Source: Planotetraspora phitsanulokensis (GTDB lineage Bacteria > Actinomycetota > Actinomycetes > Streptosporangiales > Streptosporangiaceae). Taken from it: a DNA stretch of 62,175 bases. Below, one piece after another: positions 8,631 to 17,348 of the stretch. The notes below the pieces were generated by a model. It made no database searches. It was not told the DNA's origin and saw only the letters and a list, made by a program, of their open reading frames with translations. Numbering within the stretch: the first letter of the stretch is position 1; the number at the start of each line of letters is the position of its first letter. Location: assembly GCF_016863295.1 (NCBI RefSeq), contig NZ_BOOP01000052.1, positions 1-62,175 on the forward strand, read 5' to 3'. The position numbers and the translations under genes are program-made.

Positions 8631-8792
8631 TCAGTTGACGGGAACGCGCACACACGTGCGCCGGGCGATCTGAGCTTGTAGCCGAGCCATCTGCCAGTGC
8701 AGATCGATCAGTTGCTCGGCGAGCATGCCGGCCGGCAACTCCATGGGATCCTCGGCGGCCAAATGGTCGATCGCCATCGCCAGGTCGCTCAT
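8631..8792 (-). CDS. Small SOS-controlled protein resembling the DUF222 (13E12) N-terminus
   Basis: A 53-residue protein starting MSDLAMAIDHLAAEDPMELP. It has two leucine-rich helices: AIDHLAAEDP..LPAGMLAEQL and IDLHWQMARLQAQIARR. This spacing matches what I recall of the N-terminal start of DUF222/13E12-repeat proteins, which normally continue for hundreds of residues to an HNH nuclease domain; here it stops. The ATG at 8792 has AAGGGAAGGGG just upstream; the longer frame to 8831 would swallow the promoter and operator. A perfect LexA-type box and a TATGAT -10 lie right before it. It may be a truncated relic or a genuine small DNA-damage-induced protein. The family link is tentative. Confidence 0.55.
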   Translation of the reverse strand: MSDLAMAIDHLAAEDPMELPAGMLAEQLIDLHWQMARLQAQIARRTCVRVPVN

Positions 8793-8810
8793 GCCACCCC
8801 TTCCCTTAGA

Positions 8811-8826
8811 TCGAACCTCCGTTCGA
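8811..8826 (-). promoter_or_regulatory. SOS (LexA) box
   Basis: TCGAAC-CTCC-GTTCGA is a perfect 16-nt palindrome matching the actinobacterial/Bacillus-type LexA site (CGAAC-N4-GTTCG). It lies 18 bp upstream of the small minus-strand gene's ATG, where LexA would block initiation. Confidence 0.8.
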
Positions 8827-8832
8827 ATCATA
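8827..8832 (-). promoter_or_regulatory. -10 hexamer next to the SOS box
   Basis: On the minus strand this reads TATGAT, a near-consensus -10 element directly abutting the LexA box. No clear -35 is visible. Transcription would start inside the box. Confidence 0.5.
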
Positions 8833-8855
8833 ATGGAACAGGGGGCACAGCCGCA

Positions 8856-9392
8856 TCAGGTTTCGTACACCGGTGCGATATAACCGCGCGCGAGCGTGTT
8901 GGCGGTGATGTTGAACCCGACGACCGCGGGGGAGGTGTCGCTGTCCACCCCGAGTTTCTCGACGCCGAGCGCGTGCACCGCGAACAGGTACCGGTGCGGA
9001 TACCCGGGAGGCGGTGCGGCGCCGTCGTACTCCTTGGCGTTGAAGTCGTTGCGCGCGTGCACCGCCCCTTCCGGCAGGCCCTTGAAGTCGGGGGCCGTGC
9101 CGGCTCCGGTCGGAAGCTCGGTGACGCCGGCGGGGATGTCGAACAACACCCAGTGCCAGAAACCGCTTCCAGTGGGCGCGTCCGGGTCATAGCAGGTCAC
9201 CGCGTAGCTCTTGGTGCCCTCGGGTGCTCCGGACCACCGGAGGTGCGGGGAGAGGTTCTGCCCCGTCATCCCCCAGTCGTTGTACACGTGGGCTTCCGAC
9301 TTGCGCTCGCCGTCGCGGACGTCGTCGCTGACGACAGTCAGCGTGGCGACCTCCGGCAGGTGGTCGTAAGGAATCGGTGGCGGTGTGGGCAT
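8856..9392 (-). CDS. YbhB/YbcL-family (PEBP, Raf kinase inhibitor-like) protein
   Basis: Bacterial phosphatidylethanolamine-binding-protein relatives are small soluble proteins with an anion/ligand pocket; their cellular role is mostly unknown. The 178-residue sequence shows the family signatures: NLSPHLRWSGAPEGTKSYAV, CYDPDAPTGSGFWHWVLFDI (D-P-D-A-P and W-H-W pocket residues), NDFNAKEYDGAAPPPGYPHR and YLFAVHALGVEKLGV. Length is typical. No signal peptide is visible, so it is probably cytoplasmic. It lies 22 bp downstream of the exporter ATPase gene on the same strand; a functional link is not implied. Confidence 0.92.
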   Translation of the reverse strand: MPTPPPIPYDHLPEVATLTVVSDDVRDGERKSEAHVYNDWGMTGQNLSPHLRWSGAPEGTKSYAVTCYDPDAPTGSGFWHWVLFDIPAGVTELPTGAGTAPDFKGLPEGAVHARNDFNAKEYDGAAPPPGYPHRYLFAVHALGVEKLGVDSDTSPAVVGFNITANTLARGYIAPVYET

Positions 9393-9414
9393 CGGTTCAC
9401 CCTCCCATGAGTGG

Positions 9415-10209
9415 TCAAACCCGGTTGTAGGCCTCCAGGACCTCCTGCGGATCGCCGATCATCTTGATCTTGCCCTTGTGCAGCCAGATGACTCGGTTGC
9501 AGGTCTCCTCGATCACGTCGAGGTTGTGGGCGACGAGGAAGACGGTGCCGGCGGACTCGCGCATCTGCATGATGCGGTCCTTGCTCTTCTTCTTGAACTC
9601 GCGGTCGCCGGTGGCGAGGGCCTCGTCGATCAGCAGGACGTCGTGGGTCTTGGCGGAAGAGATCGCGAAGCGGAGTCGCGCGCCCATTCCGGAGGAGTAG
9701 GTCGACATGGGGAACTGGATGAAGTCCCCGATGCCGGAGAAGTCGACGATCTCGTCGTACTTCTCGCGCGTCTCGGCCGGAGACATGCCCATGGCGTAGC
9801 AGCCGAGCACGATGTTGCGCTCGCCCGTGAGCTCCTTCATCAGCGCCGCGTTGACGCCGAGCAGGGACGGCTGGCCGTTGGTGTAGACGGCGCCCTTGTG
9901 GGCCGGCAGGAGGCCCGCGATGGCCCGGAGCAGCGTCGACTTGCCCGAGCCGTTGCGGCCGATGATGCCGATGGCCTCACCGTGGTTGGCGACGAAGGAG
10001 ACGCCGCGGACGGCGTGGACCTCCTTCATCTCCGGGCGTCCCTGGCGGCGGACGATGCGGCCCAGAGCGTTGGCGGCGTTGCCCTTGCTCTTGCTGGCCG
10101 CGCCGTAGACCTTGTAGACGATGTGCAGGTCGTCGACGATCACGGTCGGCGTTCCCACTGTCATTTTCGACAGCTCCTCGCTCAGCGGCTCCTGCATCAC
10201 ATCAGCCAC
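9415..10209 (-). CDS. Polysaccharide/teichoic acid ABC exporter, ATPase subunit (Wzt/TagH-type)
   Basis: A 264-residue ATPase that would power export of a lipid-linked polymer (O-antigen-like polysaccharide, galactan or wall teichoic acid) across the membrane. It shows Walker A GRNGSGKST, the ABC signature as YSSGMGARL, Walker B VLLIDEALA and the switch histidine in VFLVAHNLD. The N-terminal segment before Walker A is longer than in importers, typical of this subfamily, but there is no C-terminal carbohydrate-binding domain as in some Wzt proteins. Its start overlaps the end of the permease gene by 8 bp, so the two are translationally coupled. No glycosyltransferases lie nearby, so the polymer is not identified. 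Confidence 0.9.
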   Translation of the reverse strand: MADVMQEPLSEELSKMTVGTPTVIVDDLHIVYKVYGAASKSKGNAANALGRIVRRQGRPEMKEVHAVRGVSFVANHGEAIGIIGRNGSGKSTLLRAIAGLLPAHKGAVYTNGQPSLLGVNAALMKELTGERNIVLGCYAMGMSPAETREKYDEIVDFSGIGDFIQFPMSTYSSGMGARLRFAISSAKTHDVLLIDEALATGDREFKKKSKDRIMQMRESAGTVFLVAHNLDVIEETCNRVIWLHKGKIKMIGDPQEVLEAYNRV

Positions 10210-11107
10210 GGCCGTATCTCTCCTCAGCTCGCCAGAAGTACCAGAAGCCTCCGATCGCCGCGAAAACGGCCCAGAAGATGCACGTGACCCATGCCCAGCG
10301 CTCCGGGAACCGCTGATAGATCAGCAGGTCGCGCATGAACTCGATATAGGCGGCCGCGGGGTTGAACTCCAGCGCCCAGCGCAGAGCGCTCGGCAGCCCT
10401 CGGGTCTTGTCGCTGATCATGTAGAACACGCCGGAGGCGTACAGCCAGGTGCGCAGGATGAACGGCAGCAGCTGGCTGATGTCGCGGACGAACGCGCCGA
10501 TGCGGGCCATGAACAGGCTCGCCCCGAGGTTGAAGACGAACTGGAAGATCAGCGCGACCGGGATCAGCAGCCAGAGCCAGCTGATCGGCTCTCCGGTGAT
10601 CAGCACCAGCACGATGAGCACGCCCATCGACCAGCCGAGGATCTGCAGCTCCTGGATCGCGTACGCCAGGGGAAGCGTCGCCCGGGGGAAGTGCAATGCT
10701 CGGATGAGGGACAGGTTGCCCGAGATCGACTTGGCGCCGCCTGTCACCGTCCGCTGGGTGAAGGTGAAGACCATGACCCCGGTGATGAGGAAGGCGGGGT
10801 AGTTCTCGATCGACTTGCTCTGGGCGAGGATGACGCCGAACATCAGCCAGTACACCGCCGCGTTGAGCAGCGGGGTGAGCACCTGCCACAACTGGCCGAG
10901 TGCTGACTCTGAGTAGTTGGAGACGTTCTTCGATGTGGCGTACGTCACAATGAAGTGCCGTCGGTCCCACAGTTGGCGCAGATAGGCGGGGAGTGTGGGG
11001 CGTGCGATGGCACGCCGCAACCCGTAACGCTCGGCGAGTGCGGCCAGCGACTCCTGGGCCGGGCCGCCCGCCTGGGCGTCCGCGACCGCGGACTCCGGCT
11101 GGCTCAT
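10202..11107 (-). CDS. Polysaccharide/teichoic acid ABC exporter, permease subunit (Wzm/TagG-type)
   Basis: A 301-residue ABC-2 type membrane protein with six predicted hydrophobic helices, for example WLMFGVILAQ, FLITGVMVFTF, WSMGVLIVLVLITG, WLLIPVALIFQFVF, VFYMIS and ITCIFWAVFAAIGG-like segments. The cytoplasmic N-terminus is about 60 residues long and contains LPAYLRQLWDRRHFIVTYA, typical of the family just before the first helix. The ATG at 11107 is chosen because residues upstream of it are low-complexity and out of register with the family. It forms one unit with the ATPase gene through an 8-bp overlap and is transcribed divergently from the peptide importer. Confidence 0.9.
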   Translation of the reverse strand: MSQPESAVADAQAGGPAQESLAALAERYGLRRAIARPTLPAYLRQLWDRRHFIVTYATSKNVSNYSESALGQLWQVLTPLLNAAVYWLMFGVILAQSKSIENYPAFLITGVMVFTFTQRTVTGGAKSISGNLSLIRALHFPRATLPLAYAIQELQILGWSMGVLIVLVLITGEPISWLWLLIPVALIFQFVFNLGASLFMARIGAFVRDISQLLPFILRTWLYASGVFYMISDKTRGLPSALRWALEFNPAAAYIEFMRDLLIYQRFPERWAWVTCIFWAVFAAIGGFWYFWRAEERYGRG

Positions 11108-11544
11108 GGCAAGGACTCTATTGGATGGTGGTCGATGAGAAGTCGGCGACGTTGGTCGGCCGAATCCTCCCTGGAGTGGGGTACATCTGTCGCGTCGGAC
11201 GCCGCTGCGACTGGTCAAAGGTAGCCCAAGACGTCGTGACGCGACGACAACGCCACGGACCTTACGACATCCCCGCTCCCATGGGGAGGCGTAGAAGTGG
11301 TATATCTACCGTAGTTGAGCGCTTTATACCCGAGATACCTATTTGGGGTTGGCTCGCTGGTATGCGTGTGACGCCCTACTGACGCACGTGTGACCGAACT
11401 GCAACGCGGCAGAGACTCCTCTGCTGCGTCGGGTGAGGGATGCTCGCGGACGACTGACAGGGCGTCAGCTGGTTTGACCACGCCCGGAAAACCGGGGACC
11501 TTACCAGCGCGAACGCCCATCCTTAGAGGGAGGATCAATCCACT
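11108..11544. other. Divergent regulatory region between exporter and peptide importer
   Basis: This 437-bp spacer holds no convincing gene. It must carry the promoters of two divergent units. The middle (11290-11350) is unusually AT-rich and includes GGTATATCTACC (11299-11310), a GGTA-N4-TACC inverted repeat that could be an operator. GGGAGGA at about 11528-11534 is the ribosome-binding site of the solute-binding protein gene. Confidence 0.5.
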
Positions 11545-13230
11545 ATGCGCGTGACTAAGGGCGCGAAGATCGCCGCAGGCTCCGCGCTGCTAGCGCTCGG
11601 GGTCGCCGCGTGCGGCGGTGGCAGCGGCAGCTCCAGTGACGGCGGGAACCCCCGCACCGCCACGGGCACCGTCTACATCCGCGGTTGTGAGCCGCAGACC
11701 GGTTTCGTGCCGGGCAACATCAACGAGACCTGCGGTGGCACGGTCAACGACTTCGTGTACAGCAAGCTCGTGAAGTACAACCCCGACACGGCCGCCCCTG
11801 AGCTCGACCAGGCCGCCTCGATCGACACGACCGACAACAAGGTCTGGACGATCAAGCTCAAGCCGGGCCTCAAGTGGAGCGACGGCACCCCGGTTACCGC
11901 GAAGAACTACGTCGACGCGTGGAACTACACGGCGTACTCGCCGAACGCGCAGATCGGCAGCTCGTGGTTCGCGGACGTCGAGGGCTTCGACAAGGTCAAC
12001 AAGGCCGACCCCGACGGACCTGACGGACCCAAGCAGGCTCCCACGCCGGAGACCGACAAGCTGTCCGGCCTCGAGGTCGTCGACGACACCACCTTCAAGG
12101 TGACGCTCAACGCGCCCACCGCGGTGTTCCGCACCAAGCTGGGCTACATCACCTTCGCGCCGCTGCCCGAGGCCTTCTTCAAGGACCCCAAGGCGTTCGC
12201 GTCGAACCCGGTCACGAACGGCCCCTTCAAGTTCGTGAAGTGGGACCACAACTCGCAGATCGTGGTCTCCGCCAACCCCGACTACGCGGGCGCGGAGAAG
12301 CCGAAGGTCAAGCAGATCGTCTACAAGATGTACAAGGACGACGACGCGGCCTACGCGGACCTGGTGTCCAACAACCTCGACTTCACCGAGCTGATCCCGC
12401 CGTCGGCCCTGGCCGGCGACAAGTGGAAGACCGACCTCGGTGACCGCGCGATCGAGGGTCAGCAGGGCGTCATCCAGACGGTGTCGTTCCCGCTGTACGA
12501 CAAGGAGTTCGGCGGCAACGCCGACTTCCGCAAGGCGATCTCGCTGGCGGTCGACCGGAAGACGATCACCGACAAGATCTTCAACAAGGGCCGTGTGCCG
12601 CTCGACAGCTGGGTCTCCCCGATCGTCGAGGGCTACAAGGCCGGTTCCTGCGGCGAGTGGTGCACCTACGACCCGACCAAGGCCAAGGACTACCTGAACA
12701 AGGCCAAGCAGGAGGGTTACACCCCGCCGAAGGAATTCCCGATCTGGTACAACGGCGACTCCGCGCACAAGGAGTGGGTGGACGCCATGGCCAACAGCAT
12801 CAACCAGGCCCTGGGCGCCGACGCCGGCTTCACCGTGGTGGGCCGGTCCATGCCGACGTTCGACGAGTTCCGCAGCGTCATCACGGAGCACAAGATCAAG
12901 GGCATGTTCCGCACCGGCTGGCAGATGGACTACCCGCACATCGAGGACTTCCTGAACCCGCTGGTCAAGACCGGCGCGTCCTCGAACGACGGTCTGTACA
13001 GCAACAAGGCGCTGGACGAGAAGCTGCACGAGGCCGACGTCGCCACGGACCAGAACCAGTCCGTGACCCTGTACCAAGAGGCCGAGGCTATGCTGGCCAA
13101 TGACCTGCCGACGATTCCGCTGTGGTCGTACGGTCTGCAGGCCGGCACTTCGAAGTGGGTGACCGGAGTCAAGGTCACGCCGTTCGGTGAGCTCGACCCG
13201 CTCTCCATCTCGATCAAGGCAGCTGCCTGA
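11545..13230 (+). CDS. Oligopeptide/dipeptide ABC importer, solute-binding lipoprotein
   Basis: A family 5 extracellular solute-binding protein of 561 residues. The signal peptide ends in a lipobox (LGVAAC, lipidated Cys at 23) followed by a Gly/Ser spacer, so it is anchored outside the membrane. Family features include LKPGLKWSDGTPVTAKNYVD near residues 105-125, NGPFKFVKWDHNSQIVVSAN and FRKAISLAVDRKTI. It captures peptides or similar ligands for the permeases encoded downstream. An ATG with GGGAGGA upstream fixes the start. A hairpin separates it from the permease genes, which is usual where the binding protein is made in excess. Confidence 0.93.
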   Translation: MRVTKGAKIAAGSALLALGVAACGGGSGSSSDGGNPRTATGTVYIRGCEPQTGFVPGNINETCGGTVNDFVYSKLVKYNPDTAAPELDQAASIDTTDNKVWTIKLKPGLKWSDGTPVTAKNYVDAWNYTAYSPNAQIGSSWFADVEGFDKVNKADPDGPDGPKQAPTPETDKLSGLEVVDDTTFKVTLNAPTAVFRTKLGYITFAPLPEAFFKDPKAFASNPVTNGPFKFVKWDHNSQIVVSANPDYAGAEKPKVKQIVYKMYKDDDAAYADLVSNNLDFTELIPPSALAGDKWKTDLGDRAIEGQQGVIQTVSFPLYDKEFGGNADFRKAISLAVDRKTITDKIFNKGRVPLDSWVSPIVEGYKAGSCGEWCTYDPTKAKDYLNKAKQEGYTPPKEFPIWYNGDSAHKEWVDAMANSINQALGADAGFTVVGRSMPTFDEFRSVITEHKIKGMFRTGWQMDYPHIEDFLNPLVKTGASSNDGLYSNKALDEKLHEADVATDQNQSVTLYQEAEAMLANDLPTIPLWSYGLQAGTSKWVTGVKVTPFGELDPLSISIKAAA

Positions 13231-13254
13231 GCCTCCGGCTAGCCGCTCGTCGTC

Positions 13255-13283
13255 GAGGCCGGTCCCAGACCGGGGCCGGCCTC
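13255..13283 (+). terminator. Intercistronic hairpin after the binding-protein gene
   Basis: GAGGCCGG and CCGGCCTC form a GC-rich stem with further pairing inside, in the 133-bp gap before the first permease gene. There is no U-tract; likely an mRNA stabiliser or attenuator that sets binding protein above transporter. Confidence 0.55.
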
Positions 13284-13363
13284 GGTCGCTGTCCCAATAA
13301 CGCCCGCCCCTGTGTTGACCTACGGGGGACGCTGTACGACCTAGCGTCAGACAGGAGGTGCGC

Positions 13364-14290
13364 ATGGGCCGATACACCATCAGGCGCCTGCTGCAACTCA
13401 TACCCGTGCTGCTTGGCACGACATTCCTCATCAACTACATGGTGTGGCAGCTTCCTGGCGACCCCTTCGCCGGCCGATGCGGCCAGCGTCCCTGCCCGGA
13501 CAGCTACGTCTCCGCGATGAGGTCGCAGTTCGGCCTGGATCAGCCGATCCTGGTGCAGTACTGGCAGTTCCTGAAGAACATGCTCACCGGCAATCTCGGT
13601 GTCGACTTCAACCAGGTCCCCGTGGCGACCCAGTTGGGCGACGCCTGGCCCATCACCATCCGCCTGGCGCTCCTCGCGGTCGCCATCGAGGCCGTCATCG
13701 GCATCAGCGCCGGCGTCCTGTCCGGCCTCAAGCGCGGCGGCTTCATCGACAACGTGGTCACCATCTCCACGCTGTTCCTGCTGTCGCTCCCCGTCTTCGT
13801 CACCGGCTTCCTCCTCCAGTGGCTGCTCGGCGTGCAGTTCCAGGTCATCACCCCGACGGTGTCCGACGAGGCGCCGATCATGGAGCTGATCGTCCCGGCC
13901 TTCGTGCTCGCCAGCCTCAACATGGCGTTCACCGCCCGTCTCACGCGGACGAGCATCGTGGAGAACCGCCGCTCCGACTACGTCCGCACGGCCATCGCCA
14001 AGGGTCTGACCAACCGGCGAGTGGTCGGCGTCCATCTCCTGCGCAACTCGCTGATCCCCGTGTTGACCTTCCTCGGCACCGAGGTGGGTTCGCTGATGTC
14101 CGGCGCCATCATCACCGAGGGCATCTTCAACATCCACGGCATCGGCGGTCTGCTCTACCGGGCGATCACGGGCCAGGACTACACGATCGTCGTCCCGATC
14201 GCCTCGCTGCTCGTCCTCGTGTACCTGGTCTCAAACCTGCTCGTCGACCTCCTCTACGGCGTGCTCGACCCGAGGATCCGCTATGAGTGA
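13364..14290 (+). CDS. dppB: Peptide ABC importer permease (DppB/OppB-type)
   Basis: A 308-residue inner-membrane permease. It opens with MGRYTIRRLLQLIPVLLGTT, the standard OppB N-terminus with the first membrane helix, and has the periplasmic loop GLDQPILVQYWQFLKNMLTG. The ATPase-contacting EAA-type loop reads RSDYVRTAIAKGLTNRRVVG. ATG 13364 is chosen over an upstream in-frame GTG because AGGAGG lies 5 bp before the ATG and overlaps the GTG. Its end overlaps the next permease gene by 8 bp. Confidence 0.93.
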   Translation: MGRYTIRRLLQLIPVLLGTTFLINYMVWQLPGDPFAGRCGQRPCPDSYVSAMRSQFGLDQPILVQYWQFLKNMLTGNLGVDFNQVPVATQLGDAWPITIRLALLAVAIEAVIGISAGVLSGLKRGGFIDNVVTISTLFLLSLPVFVTGFLLQWLLGVQFQVITPTVSDEAPIMELIVPAFVLASLNMAFTARLTRTSIVENRRSDYVRTAIAKGLTNRRVVGVHLLRNSLIPVLTFLGTEVGSLMSGAIITEGIFNIHGIGGLLYRAITGQDYTIVVPIASLLVLVYLVSNLLVDLLYGVLDPRIRYE

Positions 14291-15230
14291 CCCCTCTGTA
14301 ACGCAGGACCTGATTCACGGCGGCGAGGGGCCCGCGGCATCGGTCGTGTCGGCTTCGAACAAGCCCCGCAGCCTGTGGCAGGACACCTGGGACATTCTGC
14401 GGCACAGGAAGATCTTCTGGATCTCCCTGATCATGCTGATCCTGTTCCTGCTCATGGCGGCCTTCCCGTCGCTGTTCACGCACAAGAACCCCGACTACGC
14501 GACTCTGGCCAAGAGCATGGAGCCGCCGAGCGGGGAGGCGTGGTTCGGCTACGACCTGCAGGGGCGCGACGTCTTCGCCCGCACGATCTACGGCGCCCGC
14601 ACCTCGATCATCGTGGGTGTGCTCGCCACACTCCTGACTGTGGTCCTCGGCGGCATCGCCGGCGTGCTGGCGGCCTACTACGCGCGCTGGGTCGACTCGG
14701 TCCTGTCCCGCATCGGTGAGATCTTCCTGGGCGTGCCGTACGTGCTGGGTGCGATCATCATCCTCGGCACGGTGGCGCCCGCGCAGAGCAGCCCCGACAG
14801 GGTGACGATCATGGCCGTGGTCATCATCGTGCTCGCCGTGCTCGGGTGGCCGATCCTCATGCGCATCGCCCGCTCGTCGGTGATCCAGGCGAAGCACCAG
14901 GACTATGTCCAGGCGGCGCGCGCCCTGGGGGCCGGGCCGTTCCGGATCATCTTCAAGCACCTGCTGCCGAACTCCCTGGCGCCGATCCTCGTGTACGCCA
15001 CGATCACGATCGGCAGCTACATCGGGGCCGAGGCGACGCTCTCGCTGCTCGGCATCGGCCTGCGCGAGCCGGTCATCTCCTGGGGTATCGCGATCGCCGA
15101 CCACACCAGCTACATCAGGACCGGCGCGCACGCGATGTTGTTCCCCGCGGCGTTCCTGTCCCTGTGCGTGCTGACCTTCGTCATGCTGGGCGAAGCCGTG
15201 CGCGACGCCCTCGACCCCAAGCTTCGCTGA
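14283..15230 (+). CDS. dppC: Peptide ABC importer permease (DppC/OppC-type)
   Basis: A 315-residue permease that pairs with the preceding one. It has a cytoplasmic N-terminal extension, a first helix at about 43-65 (WISLIMLILFLLMAAFPSLF), the OppC landmark WFGYDLQGRDVFARTIYGAR, five further helices, and the EAA loop HQDYVQAARALGAGPFRIIF. The C-terminus VRDALDPKLR is typical. The ATG overlaps the upstream gene's stop by 8 bp, indicating translational coupling. Confidence 0.93.
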   Translation: MSDPSVTQDLIHGGEGPAASVVSASNKPRSLWQDTWDILRHRKIFWISLIMLILFLLMAAFPSLFTHKNPDYATLAKSMEPPSGEAWFGYDLQGRDVFARTIYGARTSIIVGVLATLLTVVLGGIAGVLAAYYARWVDSVLSRIGEIFLGVPYVLGAIIILGTVAPAQSSPDRVTIMAVVIIVLAVLGWPILMRIARSSVIQAKHQDYVQAARALGAGPFRIIFKHLLPNSLAPILVYATITIGSYIGAEATLSLLGIGLREPVISWGIAIADHTSYIRTGAHAMLFPAAFLSLCVLTFVMLGEAVRDALDPKLR

Positions 15231-15243
15231 GGAGGCACAGCAA

Positions 15244-16272
15244 GTGGTAGAAGTGCTTTCCGAGCCCGCGGGCAGAGGCTCCTACAGCGGCGCCCTCCTG
15301 GAGGTCGAGGACCTCCACGTGGAGTTCCACACCCGGCAGGGTGTGGCGAAGGCCGTCAACGGCGTCACCTACAGCGTGAATCCCGGCGAGACCCTGGCGG
15401 TGCTGGGCGAGTCGGGGTCGGGCAAGAGCGTGACCGCTCAGACGATCATGGGCATCCTCGACATGCCGCCCGGCCGGATAGCCGGCGGGCAGATCCGGTT
15501 CCGCGGAGTCGACATCCTCAAGCTCCCCGAGGACCAGCGCAGGAGGATCCGCGGCGAGGGCATCGCCATGGTGTTCCAGGACGCACTCTCGGCCCTGAAC
15601 CCCGTCTTCCCCGTGGGCTGGCAGATCGCGGAGATGTTCCGGATCCACCGGGGCAGCTCGCGGTCCGACGCCAAGAAGAAGGCCGTCGAGCTGATGGACC
15701 GGGTCCGCATCCCCGGGGCCAGGGATCGGGTCAACGACTTCCCGCACCAGTTCTCCGGCGGTATGCGCCAGCGCATCATGATCGCCATGGCGATCGCGCT
15801 CGACCCGGAGATCCTGATCGCCGACGAGCCGACGACCGCGCTCGACGTGACCGTCCAGGCCCAGATCATGGGGCTGCTCGCGGAACTCCAGCGTGACAGC
15901 AACATGGGCCTCATCCTGATCACCCATGACCTCGGCGTCGTCGCCGACGTGGCCGACAAGATCGCCGTCATGTACGGCGGCCGCATCGTCGAGACCGCGC
16001 CGGTTCACGACCTGTACGCGAACCCGGCCCACCCCTACTCCAAGGGTCTGCTCGAGTCGATCCCCCGGGTCGACCTCAAGGGCCAGGAACTGTACGCGAT
16101 CAAGGGCATGCCGCCGAACCTGCTCGATATGCCGTCGGGTTGCGCCTTCCACCCCCGCTGCCCCTACCGGCGAGAGGACTGCGCCACCGCCGTCCCCCCG
16201 CTGTACCCGATCAGTGGCTCCCGTGGCAGCGCCTGCCACTACTGGAGGGAGGTTGTCGATGGCTCCCGCTGA
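15244..16272 (+). CDS. dppD: Peptide ABC importer ATPase 1 (DppD/OppD-type)
   Basis: A 342-residue ATPase. It has Walker A GESGSGKS, signature FSGGMRQR, Walker [13 protein letters not shown] and switch region [10 protein letters not shown]. The C-terminal oligopeptide-transporter domain carries [15 protein letters not shown], whose cysteines bind an Fe-S cluster in some relatives. The start is GTG at 15244 with GGAGG upstream, 13 bp after the dppC stop. It forms a heterodimer with the next gene product in this transporter class. Confidence 0.94.
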   Translation: MVEVLSEPAGRGSYSGALLEVEDLHVEFHTRQGVAKAVNGVTYSVNPGETLAVLGESGSGKSVTAQTIMGILDMPPGRIAGGQIRFRGVDILKLPEDQRRRIRGEGIAMVFQDALSALNPVFPVGWQIAEMFRIHRGSSRSDAKKKAVELMDRVRIPGARDRVNDFPHQFSGGMRQRIMIAMAIALDPEILIADEPTTALDVTVQAQIMGLLAELQRDSNMGLILITHDLGVVADVADKIAVMYGGRIVETAPVHDLYANPAHPYSKGLLESIPRVDLKGQELYAIKGMPPNLLDMPSGCAFHPRCPYRREDCATAVPPLYPISGSRGSACHYWREVVDGSR

Positions 16273-17275
16273 GCCCATCCTTCAAGTCCGTGACCTGGTC
16301 AAGCACTTCCCACTGACTCAGGGCATTCTCTTCAAGCGGCAGATCGGCGCCATCAAGGCCGTCGACGGGGTGTCCTTCGACCTTCATCGCGGTGAGACGC
16401 TGGGCGTCGTGGGCGAGTCCGGCTGCGGCAAGTCCACGCTCGCCAAGGTGATGATGGCGCTGGAGCGGCCCACGTCCGGCTCGGTGATGGTCAACGGCAA
16501 GGACATCACCAAGGCCAAGGGCGCCGAGCTCAAGCGCATGCGGCGCAACATCCAGATGGTGATGCAGGACCCGTACACGTCGCTGAACCCCCGGATGACC
16601 GTCGGCGACATCATCGGCGAGCCGTTCGAGATCCACTCGGAGGTCGTCCCGAAGGGCGACCGCCGCAAGCGGGTGCAGGAACTGCTGGACGTGGTCGGCC
16701 TCAACCCCGACCACATCAACCGGTACCCGCACCAGTTCTCCGGCGGCCAGCGGCAGCGCATCGGCATCGCCCGCGGCCTGGCGCTGCAGCCCGAGATCAT
16801 CATCTGTGACGAGCCGGTCTCCGCGCTCGACGTGTCGATCCAGGCCCAGGTCATGAACCTGCTGGACCGGCTCCAGAAAGAGTTCAACCTGGCGTACATC
16901 TTCATCGCCCACGACCTGTCGGTGGTGCGCCACATCTCCGACCGTGTGGCCGTGATGTACCTCGGCAAGATCGTCGAACTGGGCGGCGACAACCAGATCT
17001 ACGAACGGCCGAGCCACCCTTACACGCAGGCGCTGCTCTCGGCGGTGCCGGTGCCCAACCCTGAGGGCCGCGAGGCCCGGCAGCGGATCATCCTCCAGGG
17101 CGACCCGCCGTCACCGGCGAACCCGCCCTCCGGCTGCCGGTTCCGTACCCGTTGCTGGAAGGCGCAGGACATCTGCGCCAAGGAGGAGCCCCTCCTCCAG
17201 ATCCGGCCGGGCACCGACCACCCCAGCGCGTGCCACTTCGCCGAGGCTCTCGACGTGGTCCACTCCCAGTCGTAG
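16259..17275 (+). CDS. dppF: Peptide ABC importer ATPase 2 (DppF/OppF-type)
   Basis: A 338-residue ATPase completing the importer. It has Walker [10 protein letters not shown], signature [10 protein letters not shown], Walker [13 protein letters not shown] and switch FIAHDLSVV; the C-terminal domain has [15 protein letters not shown]. The ATG at 16259 overlaps the upstream gene by 14 bp and has GGAGGG 7-8 bp before it. With the binding protein, two permeases and two ATPases the set is complete, so import of oligopeptides or a related solute is well supported; the exact ligand is not. Confidence 0.94.
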   Translation: MAPAEPILQVRDLVKHFPLTQGILFKRQIGAIKAVDGVSFDLHRGETLGVVGESGCGKSTLAKVMMALERPTSGSVMVNGKDITKAKGAELKRMRRNIQMVMQDPYTSLNPRMTVGDIIGEPFEIHSEVVPKGDRRKRVQELLDVVGLNPDHINRYPHQFSGGQRQRIGIARGLALQPEIIICDEPVSALDVSIQAQVMNLLDRLQKEFNLAYIFIAHDLSVVRHISDRVAVMYLGKIVELGGDNQIYERPSHPYTQALLSAVPVPNPEGREARQRIILQGDPPSPANPPSGCRFRTRCWKAQDICAKEEPLLQIRPGTDHPSACHFAEALDVVHSQS

Positions 17276-17291
17276 CCCCCGCGTCAACCCC

Positions 17292-17348
17292 CACGTACGG
17301 CTCTCGCCCGAGTCACGCCTGCTGGCGGATCGGCGAGAGCCGTACGTG
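17292..17348. terminator. 17-bp perfect inverted repeat between convergent genes
   Basis: CACGTACGGCTCTCGCC (17292-17308) and its exact complement (17332-17348) flank a 23-nt loop. The right arm is inside the last codons of the convergent SAM-hydroxide adenosyltransferase gene and the stop codon is in the loop. It should terminate both the importer operon and the minus-strand gene. Confidence 0.75.
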
